NCBI GenBank assembly: GCA_050248955.1
Contig: JBFWRK010000013.1
Coordinates: forward strand, 1 to 64,000
DNA length: 64,000 nt
Direction: 5' to 3'
DNA from: JBFWRK01 sp050248955
Lineage (GTDB): Bacteria > Actinomycetota > Acidimicrobiia > Acidimicrobiales > Ilumatobacteraceae
The translations under genes were made by a program, and so were the position numbers. Shown piece by piece: positions 51,774 to 60,429 of this stretch (position 1 is its first letter; the number at the start of each line of letters is the position of its first letter). Below the pieces are notes generated by a model. That model searched no databases, was not told the origin of the DNA, and worked only from the letters and a program-made list of their open reading frames with translations.

Positions 51774-52727
51774 GTGCCCGCAGTCGAGGTCGAAGCGCTC
51801 GTGGTCCGCTACGGCCGCCTCGTCGCCGTCGACGGGCTCTCGTTCGAGGCGGAGGCCGGCGCTGTCACCGCAGTGCTGGGCCCGAACGGCGCCGGCAAGA
51901 CCTCCACGCTCGAGGTCTGCGAGGGCTATCGCGCCGCGGCAGGCGGATCGGTGCGGGTGCTCGGGCTCGATCCCGACCGCGACCACGCACAGCTCGTCCA
52001 GCACCTCGGCGTGATGCTGCAGCGTGGCGGTGTGTACCCGGGGATCCGCGTGCGCGAGGTCATCTCCTTGTTCTGCTCCTTCTACGCGGCTCGAGTCGAC
52101 GCTGACGAGCTGATGCAGTCGGTCGGCCTCGACCAGCGCGCCCGCTCCACCTGGCGGCAGCTGTCGGGAGGCGAGCAGCAGCGGCTGTCGCTGGCACTCG
52201 CGCTCGCGGGTGCGCCGAAGGTCGCGTTCCTCGACGAGCCGACGGCCTCGGTCGATGTCGCCGGCCGCCAGCGGGTGCGCGAGCTGATCCGCGGCCTCGC
52301 GGACGGCGGCTGCTGCGTGGTGCTCAGCACGCACGAGCTCGAGGAGGCCGAGCGGGTGGCCGACCGTGTCGTCATCGTCGATCACGGCCGCGTCGTGGCA
52401 TCGGGGACGCCGGGCGAGCTGATGCGCTCGATGCGCTCCGAGGAGCTGCGCTTCGGTGCTCCACCGGGTCTCGACGTCGCCGGCCTCGGGGCGACGCTCG
52501 GCGCGATGGTCAAGGAGGAGAGCGCCGGCGAGTACCTCGTCGAGCTCGCACCGTCGCCGAAGATCGTCGCCGCGGTCGCCTCCTGGCTCGCCGAGCGGGA
52601 CATCCCCCTCGCCGATCTGCGCGCCGGGCGCAAGCGGCTCGAGGACGTCTACCTCGCACTCACCTCCGAGACCTCGGAAGCGACAGCCGCCCGGCTCGCC
52701 CGCCGTCGCGGACGTCGGACCTCATGA
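51774..52727 (+). CDS. ABC transporter ATPase (ABC-2 type exporter)
   Basis: 317 aa. Walker A GPNGAGKTS, signature LSGGEQQRLSLALAL, Walker B VAFLDEPTASVD, switch His STHELEEAE, and a ~100-residue C-terminal domain. Encoded with its permease (ATGA overlap at 52724). Immediately upstream of the oxidase cluster but on the opposite strand. Substrate unknown. Confidence 0.92.
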   Translation: MPAVEVEALVVRYGRLVAVDGLSFEAEAGAVTAVLGPNGAGKTSTLEVCEGYRAAAGGSVRVLGLDPDRDHAQLVQHLGVMLQRGGVYPGIRVREVISLFCSFYAARVDADELMQSVGLDQRARSTWRQLSGGEQQRLSLALALAGAPKVAFLDEPTASVDVAGRQRVRELIRGLADGGCCVVLSTHELEEAERVADRVVIVDHGRVVASGTPGELMRSMRSEELRFGAPPGLDVAGLGATLGAMVKEESAGEYLVELAPSPKIVAAVASWLAERDIPLADLRAGRKRLEDVYLALTSETSEATAARLARRRGRRTS

Positions 52728-53443
52728 CCGCGTTCCTCGCCCAGTTCCGAACCGAGCTCGTGCTGACCCTGCGACGGGGCGAGTCGCTGCTCTTGATCCT
52801 CGGCCTGCCGTTGCTCTTCCTCGTCTTCTTCTCGAACGTCGACGTGCTCCCCGTCGGCGACGGTGAGCCGATCGACTTCCTCGCGCCCGGCATCATGGCG
52901 TTGGCGGTGATGTCGACGGCGATGGTCAGCCTGAGCATCTCCACCGGCTTCGAGCGCTCGTTCGGCGTCTTGAAGCGCCTCGGCGCCACGCCGCTCGGCC
53001 GACCCCGGCTCGTGGCGGCCAAGACGGCCGCCGTCGTGGCGGTCGAGCTCGTACAGTTCGCGGTGCTCGTGCCGGTGGCGCTGCTGCTCGGCTGGGAGGC
53101 ATCGGGCGAGTGGGGCGGTGCGCTGCTCGCGATCGCCCTCGGCACGGTGGCCTTCGCCGGGCTCGGGCTCGTGCTCGCCGGTCGCCTGCGGGCCGAGGTG
53201 AACCTCGCCGCGTCGAACGGGCTCTACCTCGTGCTGCTGCTCGTCAGTGGCATGGCGTTCTCACTCGACGAGCTGCCGGGCTGGCTCCGCGCCGTCTCGC
53301 GGGCGCTGCCGTCCGGCGCGCTCACCGAGGTGCTCCGCGGTGCGTTCACCGACGCGAGCATCCCGGGCCGGGCGTGGGCCGTACTCGTCATCTGGGCCGT
53401 CGCGAGCCCACTGCTCGCAGCCCGACTCTTCCGCTGGGAGTGA
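52724..53443 (+). CDS. ABC-2 type transporter permease
   Basis: 239 aa, about six TMs, with the ABC-2 membrane pattern (FLAPGIMALAVMSTAMVSLS, ERSFGVLKRLGATPL, LLLVSGMAFSLDELPGWL). Partner of the preceding ATPase. Convergent with ctaG, 11 bp apart. Confidence 0.9.
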   Translation: MTAFLAQFRTELVLTLRRGESLLLILGLPLLFLVFFSNVDVLPVGDGEPIDFLAPGIMALAVMSTAMVSLSISTGFERSFGVLKRLGATPLGRPRLVAAKTAAVVAVELVQFAVLVPVALLLGWEASGEWGGALLAIALGTVAFAGLGLVLAGRLRAEVNLAASNGLYLVLLLVSGMAFSLDELPGWLRAVSRALPSGALTEVLRGAFTDASIPGRAWAVLVIWAVASPLLAARLFRWE

Positions 53444-53454
53444 TCCCGCCGAGG

Positions 53455-54393
53455 TCAGCGCTGCGGTTCGGGCTCGGGTAAGGCGCTCGTCCGCTCGAAC
53501 GCCTCCTGCACCTCGGCGTACGTCAGCGCGGTGGCCTCGTTGCCGATGATCTCGGCGTTCGGGAGCTGCGCACCACGGCGATAGGTGTTGTTCTCGTAGA
53601 AGTGGGCCGAGAACCGCTTGAAGAAGACGAAGATGATCACGCCCCAGAGGAAGAACCCGCCGCCGAGCTTCATGATCAGGCCGGCGACCTGCTGATCGTG
53701 GGTGGCGGAGAGGCCGAACACCCGCACCGGGATGTCGTAGTGCTTGTACACGACGCCCTCGGCGAACATCAGCCAGCCGGCCGGCACCGTGGGCACGACG
53801 GACTGCGCGAACAGGTAGACCATCTTGCCGGCCGGGCCGAGCTGCAGCTCCCGCAACGGACCGCACACGGCCGTCCACATCAGGAGCGCGGTGGTCACGA
53901 CGAGCACGTGGACCGAGTAGTGGATCGGTGAGTTCTCGGCCGAGGCGTTCACGACGCCGGGGATGTGGGTGACCATCACGACCGCGTTGAACATGACGCC
54001 GGCGACGACCGGTTTCGTGAGCCAGCGATAGACGGCGTAGCCTCGGCCCTGCCCGACGATCGCCCGCATGAGCCACTCCGGCGTCGCCAGCAGGGCGAGC
54101 GGCGGCACGAAGTAGGCGAGGACCATGTGCTGCAGCATGTGCGCCGAGTAGAGGTACTCCTCGCTGATGTCGTGCATCGGCCAGTCGGATGCCAGCCACA
54201 GCAGGAGCATCGCTCCCGTGAACGCACCGAGCTGGCCGCGGGTCACTACTCGCTGCCCCGGACGAACTGCGTCAGGGCCGATGACCCGCAGCGCGTAGAC
54301 GTATGCCGCGATCAGCGACACGACGAGCAGCCAGACCTGCGGGTGCGGTTGGAACCGCCAGGGATGGAGCGTCGGGTCGAAAGCGGCGTACAC
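53455..54393 (-). CDS. ctaG: Cytochrome c oxidase assembly protein CtaG (caa3 type)
   Basis: 312 aa, about seven TMs. Family features: DWPMHDISEEYLYSAHMLQH near residues 70-89 with conserved His, FVPPLALLATPEWLMR, and VPAGWLMFAEGVVYKHYD. The caa3_CtaG family helps assemble the copper centre of oxidase subunits. Last gene of the oxidase operon, 22 bp after ctaF. Confidence 0.92.
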   Translation of the reverse strand: MYAAFDPTLHPWRFQPHPQVWLLVVSLIAAYVYALRVIGPDAVRPGQRVVTRGQLGAFTGAMLLLWLASDWPMHDISEEYLYSAHMLQHMVLAYFVPPLALLATPEWLMRAIVGQGRGYAVYRWLTKPVVAGVMFNAVVMVTHIPGVVNASAENSPIHYSVHVLVVTTALLMWTAVCGPLRELQLGPAGKMVYLFAQSVVPTVPAGWLMFAEGVVYKHYDIPVRVFGLSATHDQQVAGLIMKLGGGFFLWGVIIFVFFKRFSAHFYENNTYRRGAQLPNAEIIGNEATALTYAEVQEAFERTSALPEPEPQR

Positions 54394-54415
54394 GACGGAT
54401 CGGACCTCGACCTGG

Positions 54416-54754
54416 TCAGGGTTTCGTGAAGAAGTGGAACGTCGACAAGGCGCCGAGGTACACGATCAACGTGAGCACGATGCCGGCCCAGAAGACGACG
54501 TTGAACCACTTGCTGTCGAATCGCAGGTGCATGAAGAACAACACGACCATGACGAACTTGACGGTCATCATGATCAGTAGCGCCGGCATGAAGAACGGGC
54601 CGAAGTCGACCCAGTAGGTCGAGGTCTCGAGCGCCGTGAGGATCGCCAGCACGACCGCGATCCGCACGTAGAACATGTCGCCGTGGTGCTCGTGCGCTTC
54701 GGCGACCGGATCGTGGTCCTCGGTGCCGTCGTGGGTGTCGGTGATCGTGGTCAT
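54416..54754 (-). CDS. ctaF: Cytochrome c oxidase subunit IV (CtaF-like)
   Basis: 112 aa with three TM helices (starts near 30, 57, 87) after a His/Glu/Asp-rich N-terminus (DHDPVAEAHEHHGDMF). Typical small COX4_pro subunit (LETSTYWVDFGPFFMPALLI, KFVMVVLFFMHLRFD). It lies 7 nt after ctaE and 22 bp before ctaG. Confidence 0.88.
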   Translation of the reverse strand: MTTITDTHDGTEDHDPVAEAHEHHGDMFYVRIAVVLAILTALETSTYWVDFGPFFMPALLIMMTVKFVMVVLFFMHLRFDSKWFNVVFWAGIVLTLIVYLGALSTFHFFTKP

Positions 54755-54761
54755 CGTGGCC

Positions 54762-55412
54762 TCACGCGGGGATCAGGTAGACGAGGGTGAAGATGACGAT
54801 CCACACGATGTCGACGAAGTGCCAGTAGAGACCGATCAGCTCGACCACTTCGGCCTTGTCGCCGACGACTCGTTCGCGCGAGAGCATGCCGCGCAGCGCC
54901 ATCAACATGACGATGCCCACCGTGACGTGGACACCGTGGAAGCCGGTGAGCGTGTAGAAGCTCGACGAGAAGAGGTTCGTCGTGAAGCCGAGCCCCTCCT
55001 TGTAGAACTCGGTGAACTCGTACACCTGGCCACCGACGAACGTGCCGCCGAGCAGGGCGGTGATGACGAGCCACAAGCGTGCGTTCCGTTCGTCGTGGCG
55101 CTTGGCCGCCGACACGGCGAGCACCATCGTGAGCGAGCTCATCAGCAGCACGAACGAGCTCACCGAGGTGAACGGGATGTTGTAGAGCTGGTCGGGGCTC
55201 GGACCGCGGTCGACGCGCCCCCGGTAGAGCATGTACGTCGAGATCAGCCCGCCGAACAGGAGGCACTCGGAGCCGAGGAAGAGCCACATCGCCAGCTTGT
55301 TGTTCGACAGCCCGAGCGAGGTGTGGTGGGCGTGGCCGCCGCCATGGCCGCCGTGGTCGTCGTGACCATGGCCACCGTGCTCGGTGTCGGCGGGGATCGC
55401 GATGTCAGCCAA
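54762..55412 (-). CDS. ctaE: Cytochrome c oxidase subunit III
   Basis: 216 aa from a TTG at 55412 with AAGGAG about 10 nt upstream; a GTG at 55439 without RBS would add nine residues. A His/Gly-rich N-terminal stretch (HGGHGHDDHGGHGGGHAHH) may bind metal. The COX3 helices include MWLFLGSECLLFGGLISTYM, LTGFHGVHVTVGI with the conserved histidines, and GLYWHFVDIVWIVIFTLVYL. Overlaps the ctaD stop by 8 nt. Confidence 0.92.
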   Translation of the reverse strand: MADIAIPADTEHGGHGHDDHGGHGGGHAHHTSLGLSNNKLAMWLFLGSECLLFGGLISTYMLYRGRVDRGPSPDQLYNIPFTSVSSFVLLMSSLTMVLAVSAAKRHDERNARLWLVITALLGGTFVGGQVYEFTEFYKEGLGFTTNLFSSSFYTLTGFHGVHVTVGIVMLMALRGMLSRERVVGDKAEVVELIGLYWHFVDIVWIVIFTLVYLIPA

Positions 55413-57399
55413 TGGCCGCCAGCTCCTTCGTGTTCCCACCGTCGGCCGGCGGTTCGTAGTCCGAGTCCTCGGCGAAGGACGGCTCGAGCGCCCAACCGAA
55501 GGCCGAGAGGAGCACGATCGCTGCGCCGATCACGATGAGGATGCGGTTGTAGATGATGCCGTAGCCGATCACCGGCAGGCCGGCGCCGAGCACGATCGGC
55601 CAGTAGGACGGCGCCGGCAGCACGATGTTCTTCTCCGCCTGCGCCTCCTGCTCCGCCATCAGCTCTTCGGCGGTCGCGATCGGCTTGATCTCACCGGTCA
55701 CGTCGTCCTCGGCATACTTGCGGTGGAAGAACTCGTCGAGCGAGTGGACGGTCGGGATGACGTCGAAGTTGTGCGGCTTCGGCGGGCTCGACGTCAACCA
55801 CTCGAGGCTCCGCGCGTCCCATGGGTCGAGCGGTGCGTTCGCCGGCTTGCGCGCCGTGATGACGATGTTGACGATGAACAGCAGGACCCCGATCGCGATC
55901 GTCAGCGAGCCGATCGTCGCGACGAAGTTCCAGAACTGGCCGTCGAAGAACCCGGTGCCGATGCGATCCGGTGCGTAGCGGTACATCCGCCGCGGCTGGC
56001 CCTGCAGACCGAGGATGTGCATCGGGCCGAACGTGAGGTTCGTGCCGATCACCATCAGCCAGAAGTGCCACTTGCCGAGCCCCTCGTGGAGCAGCCGCCC
56101 GAAGACCTTCGGCCACCAGTAGTAGAAGCCGGCGAAGAGGCCGAACACTGCACCGCCGAACAGCACGTAGTGGAAGTGGGCGACGATGTAGTACGTGTCG
56201 GTCTGCTGCGTGTCGGACGGCGACACCGCGTGGGTCACGCCGGACAGCCCGCCGATCGTGAACTCGACGATGAGACCGACGGCGAACAGCATCGCCGTGG
56301 TGAAGCGGAGCTTGCCGCCCCACATCGTCATGACCCAGTTGATGATCTTCACGCCGGTCGGGATGGCGATCAGCATCGTCGCGATCGAGAACGCGGCGAC
56401 CGAGATCGGCCCCAGGCCCGAGGCGAACATGTGGTGGGCCCACACGCCGAAGCCGACGAAACCGATCGCGCCACCGGAGAACACGACGAGCGGGTAGCCG
56501 AACAGCGGCTTGCGGGAGAAGACCGGTAGCACCTCGGACACGATCCCGAAGCTGGGCAAGATCAGGATGTACACCTCGGGGTGCCCGAAGATCCAGAACA
56601 GGTGCTGCCAGAGCAGCGGGTCCGCTCCGGCGGAGACGTCGAAGAAGGTCGCTCCGAACTCGCGCTGGAACATCAGCAGGAACAGCGCCACCGTGATCAC
56701 CGGCAGGGCGAACAGCAGCAGGAACTGCGTCACCAGGACCATCCAGGTGAAGATCGGCATCTTCATCAGTGCCATGCCGGGCGCCCGCAGATTGAGGATG
56801 GTCACGATGAGGTTGATCGCGCCGGTCAACGAGGCGATGCCCGTGATCGCCACGCCGAGCGTCCAGAAGTCGATGCCATGGCTCGGCGAGAAGAGCACGC
56901 TCGAGTTCGGTGCGTACATGAACCAGCCGCCGTCAGCGGCGCCGCCGAGCAGCCACGACGAGTTCAGGAACAGACCACCGAAGAGGAAGCACCAGAAGCC
57001 GAACGCGTTGAGCCGCGGGAACGCGACGTCGCGCGCGCCCACCTGCAGCGGGACGAGGTAGTTCGCCAGCCCGGTGACCATCGGCATGACGAAGAGGAAG
57101 ATCATCGTCGTGGCGTGCATCGTGAACATCTGGTTGTAGACGTCCGCGCTGAGCACCTTGCCGTTGGCCTGCGCGAGCTGCAGCCGGATGAGGAGCGCCT
57201 CGATGCCGCCGACGATGAAGAACACGAACGCGGTGACCGAGTACATCAGGCCGAGCTGCTTGTGATCGACCGTGAAGACCCAGGACCTCCACCCCGTCGA
57301 CTGGACGGGGCGACGCAGGACGCCGAGCGAGGCACTCGGGCCGACGCCGGCAGGCGCGGGAGCGAGCGTGCCTCTCGCCGGTTGTTCGATGATCGCCAT
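55405..57399 (-). CDS. ctaD: Cytochrome c oxidase subunit I (active)
   Basis: 664 aa, 12+ TMs. All catalytic ligands are present: low-spin heme His H95 (MFTMHATTM), CuB H273 with cross-linked Y277 (GHPEVYILILP), CuB H322/H323 (WAHHMFASG), heme H408 and H410 (VAHFHYVLFGG), and the K-channel K351 (PTGVKIINW). The C-terminal extension has two further TMs, as in caa3-type subunit I/III fusions of some lineages, though a separate ctaE exists. ATG at 57399 has AGGAG 8 nt upstream. Terminal O2 reductase and proton pump. Confidence 0.97.
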   Translation of the reverse strand: MAIIEQPARGTLAPAPAGVGPSASLGVLRRPVQSTGWRSWVFTVDHKQLGLMYSVTAFVFFIVGGIEALLIRLQLAQANGKVLSADVYNQMFTMHATTMIFLFVMPMVTGLANYLVPLQVGARDVAFPRLNAFGFWCFLFGGLFLNSSWLLGGAADGGWFMYAPNSSVLFSPSHGIDFWTLGVAITGIASLTGAINLIVTILNLRAPGMALMKMPIFTWMVLVTQFLLLFALPVITVALFLLMFQREFGATFFDVSAGADPLLWQHLFWIFGHPEVYILILPSFGIVSEVLPVFSRKPLFGYPLVVFSGGAIGFVGFGVWAHHMFASGLGPISVAAFSIATMLIAIPTGVKIINWVMTMWGGKLRFTTAMLFAVGLIVEFTIGGLSGVTHAVSPSDTQQTDTYYIVAHFHYVLFGGAVFGLFAGFYYWWPKVFGRLLHEGLGKWHFWLMVIGTNLTFGPMHILGLQGQPRRMYRYAPDRIGTGFFDGQFWNFVATIGSLTIAIGVLLFIVNIVITARKPANAPLDPWDARSLEWLTSSPPKPHNFDVIPTVHSLDEFFHRKYAEDDVTGEIKPIATAEELMAEQEAQAEKNIVLPAPSYWPIVLGAGLPVIGYGIIYNRILIVIGAAIVLLSAFGWALEPSFAEDSDYEPPADGGNTKELAAIG

Positions 57400-57412
57400 C
57401 AATCGTCTCCTG

Positions 57413-58606
57413 TCACTTCAGCGTGATCAAGTAGTCAACGAGCTTGTCGATGTCGCCCTCGGAGAGGGCGAGGTACGGCATGCCACGAGCGAGGCCATCG
57501 GCGTTCGGTGTCGGGTACATGGGCTTCTTCGACGGCGCGTTGCGCAGCCACTCCTCGAGCTCGACGCGGTTCAGGCAGTCGGCCGAGACGCCGGCGAGGT
57601 ACTTGGCGCCGAACTCTTCGGGCGTCGCATCCAGGAGATCCGCGCGGCACGACTCGGTCAGCAAGCTGTAGGTAGCGCCGGCGAAGGAGGTGCGGCTCAT
57701 GAGGTGCGTGAGGTTGGGCGCCGCACCGGCGACGAGGTTCTGGTCGGCCTGTGCGATCAGCGGGTTGCCGTCCGCATCGTCGAGCCCGTTCACCTGGTGG
57801 CACCGCACGCACTGCTGGACGAACACCGCCTCGCCCTCGCCACCGGGCGACCCCTCGGTCGCCGCCGCCGCAGGAGCGAGCTGGGACGAGATCCACGTGG
57901 CGAAGTCGGCGTCGTTCAGGGCGATCGTGTCCATCTTCATGTTGGCGTGGGAGAGCCCACAGAACTCGGTGCACTGCCCGGCGTAGATGCCGGGCTCGTC
58001 GGCCTCGAGCCGCAGCGTGTGGATCCGCCCGGGCACCGCGTCGCGCTTGCCGTTGAGCTTCGGGATCCAGAACGAGTGGATCACGTCACGGCTGGTGATG
58101 CGCAGCAACACGCACTGGCCGGTCGGGATGACGAGCTCGCCCGAGGTGACGATCGGCTGGTCGATCCCCTCCTGGACGGGATACGCGTACTCCCACCACC
58201 ACTGCTGGCCGGTGATGTTGACCGTCATCTTGCAGTCGGAGGTGTCGGCGAGGTCGAAGATCGTGCGGAACGTGGGCACGGCGATCGCCGCGAGGATGCT
58301 CGCCGACAGCACGATGCCGCCGATCTCGACGATCGACTTCCCGTGGCTCTGCGAGGGGATCGGCTGGCCGCGATCGCGGAAGCGCACGACGCAGAACACG
58401 ACCGCCGCGGCGACGAGCACGCCGACCACACCGGCGGCGTAGAAGACGGGCCGCTGGAGGTTGTCGATCTTCTCCGCGCTCGGGCCGGCCGGCTGGAAGG
58501 TGTCCTGCGGCGCATCGTTCGCGCAGCCGGCGAGGAGCAGGCCGAGCCCGGAGGCGAGCGTCAGGGCAACGCGCCGAGGGCGCGGCAGGCGGGAACGGAA
58601 CGGCAT
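57413..58606 (-). CDS. ctaC: Cytochrome c oxidase subunit II with fused cytochrome c (caa3 type)
   Basis: 397 aa from the ATG at 58606 (GGGAG RBS). Lipoprotein signal with lipobox LLLAGC (C28), two TMs (53-75, 95-118), the cupredoxin CuA domain with H177, C212, C216, H220 and M223 (QCTEFCGLSHANM), and a C-terminal cytochrome c domain with heme site C266-V-R-C269-H270. The fused cytochrome makes this a caa3 oxidase. An upstream ATG at 58648 has no RBS and would spoil the signal peptide. Confidence 0.95.
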   Translation of the reverse strand: MPFRSRLPRPRRVALTLASGLGLLLAGCANDAPQDTFQPAGPSAEKIDNLQRPVFYAAGVVGVLVAAAVVFCVVRFRDRGQPIPSQSHGKSIVEIGGIVLSASILAAIAVPTFRTIFDLADTSDCKMTVNITGQQWWWEYAYPVQEGIDQPIVTSGELVIPTGQCVLLRITSRDVIHSFWIPKLNGKRDAVPGRIHTLRLEADEPGIYAGQCTEFCGLSHANMKMDTIALNDADFATWISSQLAPAAAATEGSPGGEGEAVFVQQCVRCHQVNGLDDADGNPLIAQADQNLVAGAAPNLTHLMSRTSFAGATYSLLTESCRADLLDATPEEFGAKYLAGVSADCLNRVELEEWLRNAPSKKPMYPTPNADGLARGMPYLALSEGDIDKLVDYLITLK

Positions 58607-58683
58607 CTGCTCTCCCGGGACGGTCGGCACGTGGTCGACGCTAGTCATGTGCGCGCTCGCGCTGGTAAGTGGCTCCTGAGGAA

Positions 58684-59826
58684 TCACGGCACCACGATCT
58701 CGATGCGAGCACCCTCGACGCCGGGGACCTCGGCGTAGAACGGATCGTCGCCGTAGACGGACGGTCGCGGCAGCCGGAACGTGAGGAGCTGGGTCTCGTC
58801 CTTCTCGATCGCCTGGGTGCAGAACTCCGTGACCTCGCTCACCTGCGTGCCGTTGACGTCGCGCTCGACGGTGCCGCCGTAGATCCGCAGGCGACGCTCC
58901 TCGTCGGTCTCGTTCGTGAACAGCACGCTCACGGTGTTGGCGCGGTCGACCGTCAGCACGGTGCCCGGCAGCGAGTTGCCGATCTGGCGCATCTCGAGCG
59001 TGCCGTCGCGCAGCGTGAACGTCGCCAGCGTGTTGGCCTTCGCCGCCACTGCTCCGGAGGTCTTGTGGTCCGTGTGCTCGTCGAGCTCGGCACTGCAGCT
59101 GCGCTCGGCGAAGTGGTCCTCCTCCTGCGCCTCGGTCAGCTGGTCCCGCTCGCCGACGACGGCGCCGGCGATGCCACCCGCCAGCACCGCGACCCCGCCG
59201 ATCGCGCAGATGCCGGCGATGACGCCCTTGCGCACTCGGGACGTCCTGGCGAGGATCGCGCCGAAGACCGTGATGATGCCGGCGGCAGCGACGAAGATCG
59301 GCGGCCCTGCGTCGCGCGGCAGTGCGAGCATCATGCGCGAGAAGCCGAAGATGAGCAGGACGAGCGCCACCGCGCCGGCGATCGGCAGCTCGAGCGGGTG
59401 GAGGACGCGCTTGCGCACGTCGGCGTTGAACGCCTGGTCCCCGGAAGCTCGTTCGGCCCAGCCTTGGATCATCCACTCGGCGGTCACCGCGATGACCACG
59501 GCGATGCCGGCCACGAACCACCGGGCGTCGGTGATCACACCGATCACGAGGAGCACACCGCCGAGTGCCCCGGCGAACGGCCACGCGCTGGCGCCGACCG
59601 GTTCGGCCGCGGCCGCCGACGTGCGGACCTGCACGTCGTCCATCGACGAGACGTTGGCATCGCGCGTGTACAGCGTGAAGGCGCCGAGCCCGGCCAGCAC
59701 GACGAACAGGAACAGGAGGCCGACAGAGCCGAGCGCGCCGAAGTCCTGGGTGGCGCCGTAGACGACGAACGCGACGAGCGCGAGGCCCGACAGCCCGAGG
59801 AACAGCTTGGATCCGGTGGTGAGCAT
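58684..59826 (-). CDS. Multi-TM protein with degenerate cupredoxin-like domain (subunit II/IV-like)
   Basis: 380 aa. About seven TM helices (two near 5-52, two near 82-118, three near 145-225), then a ~145-residue extracytoplasmic beta domain: TLEMRQIGNSLPGTVLTVDR, VSVLFTNETDEERRLRIYGG and CTQAIEKDETQLLTFRLPRP. The strand order looks like a cupredoxin of the CtaC type, but the Cys-x3-Cys, His and Met copper ligands are not there; two lone cysteines may form a disulfide. It lies between the pseudo-subunits I/III and the real ctaC on the same strand. The family is not one I can name. The domain call is inference from pattern. Confidence 0.6.
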   Translation of the reverse strand: MLTTGSKLFLGLSGLALVAFVVYGATQDFGALGSVGLLFLFVVLAGLGAFTLYTRDANVSSMDDVQVRTSAAAAEPVGASAWPFAGALGGVLLVIGVITDARWFVAGIAVVIAVTAEWMIQGWAERASGDQAFNADVRKRVLHPLELPIAGAVALVLLIFGFSRMMLALPRDAGPPIFVAAAGIITVFGAILARTSRVRKGVIAGICAIGGVAVLAGGIAGAVVGERDQLTEAQEEDHFAERSCSAELDEHTDHKTSGAVAAKANTLATFTLRDGTLEMRQIGNSLPGTVLTVDRANTVSVLFTNETDEERRLRIYGGTVERDVNGTQVSEVTEFCTQAIEKDETQLLTFRLPRPSVYGDDPFYAEVPGVEGARIEIVVP

Positions 59827-59832
59827 CGGCCC

Positions 59833-60429
59833 CTACTTCGTCACGTAGATCACGAACCACACGGCGATGTAGATGCCGGTGAGGATGTACCAGAACAGTG
59901 CCAGCGAGGAGACGACCTCGGTGTCGGCCGTGCGCCCCGCGAGGTACCGGAACGCCGTGACGATCGTGAAGGCGAGCGCCGCGAGCAGCAGCACGACGAA
60001 GGTGCCGGTGATCGCGTAGAACAGCGACGAGTAGGCGCCGTCGGTGATCGGCAGCTCCATCTGGGAGTAGACGAAGACCTGACCGTTCAGCACGGCGAGT
60101 CCCATGATGGCGACGATCCCGAGCCCGAGCGCGGTGTTCGTCCGGTCCGCCCGCTTCGCCGCGTACACGGCGTACTGCGCCATCAGGCAGAGCACGCACA
60201 TCGTGATCAGCATGATGTTCGTCGGGACACCGGGGATGGAGACCTTCTCGGGCAGCCAGGACTTGACGAGGCCGTCGCTGCCCTCGCGTAGCGGTGATGC
60301 TTCGCGGAAGCGCCACCAGACGGCGAGCTGGCCGCCGATCAGCATCGCGGCCGCGGCGCCGGCGATCGCCGTACCGGCGAGGACCTGGCGACGCGGTGCG
60401 GGTGCGGGGGCGGGGGGCAGAGCGAGCAT
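59833..60429 (-). CDS. Divergent heme-copper oxidase subunit III-like protein
   Basis: 198 aa, five TMs. The helix order and motifs parallel COX3: GVPTNIMLITMCVLCLMAQY, ITDGAYSSLFYAITGTFVVL (aligning with the family TGFHGxHV helix but without its histidines) and the final SSLALFWYILTGIYIAVWFV. It overlaps the pseudo-subunit I gene by 1 nt (TGATG) and precedes the cupredoxin-like gene by 6 nt. Probably pairs with the cofactor-free subunit I. Confidence 0.72.
   Translation of the reverse strand: MLALPPAPAPAPRRQVLAGTAIAGAAAAMLIGGQLAVWWRFREASPLREGSDGLVKSWLPEKVSIPGVPTNIMLITMCVLCLMAQYAVYAAKRADRTNTALGLGIVAIMGLAVLNGQVFVYSQMELPITDGAYSSLFYAITGTFVVLLLAALAFTIVTAFRYLAGRTADTEVVSSLALFWYILTGIYIAVWFVIYVTK

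Noticed and set aside
58669..60291. A 540-codon plus-strand frame opposite the cupredoxin-like and subunit III-like genes
   Set aside because: Arg/Asp/His-rich and hydrophilic with no motifs; the minus strand encodes coherent TM helices and a signal-like start.
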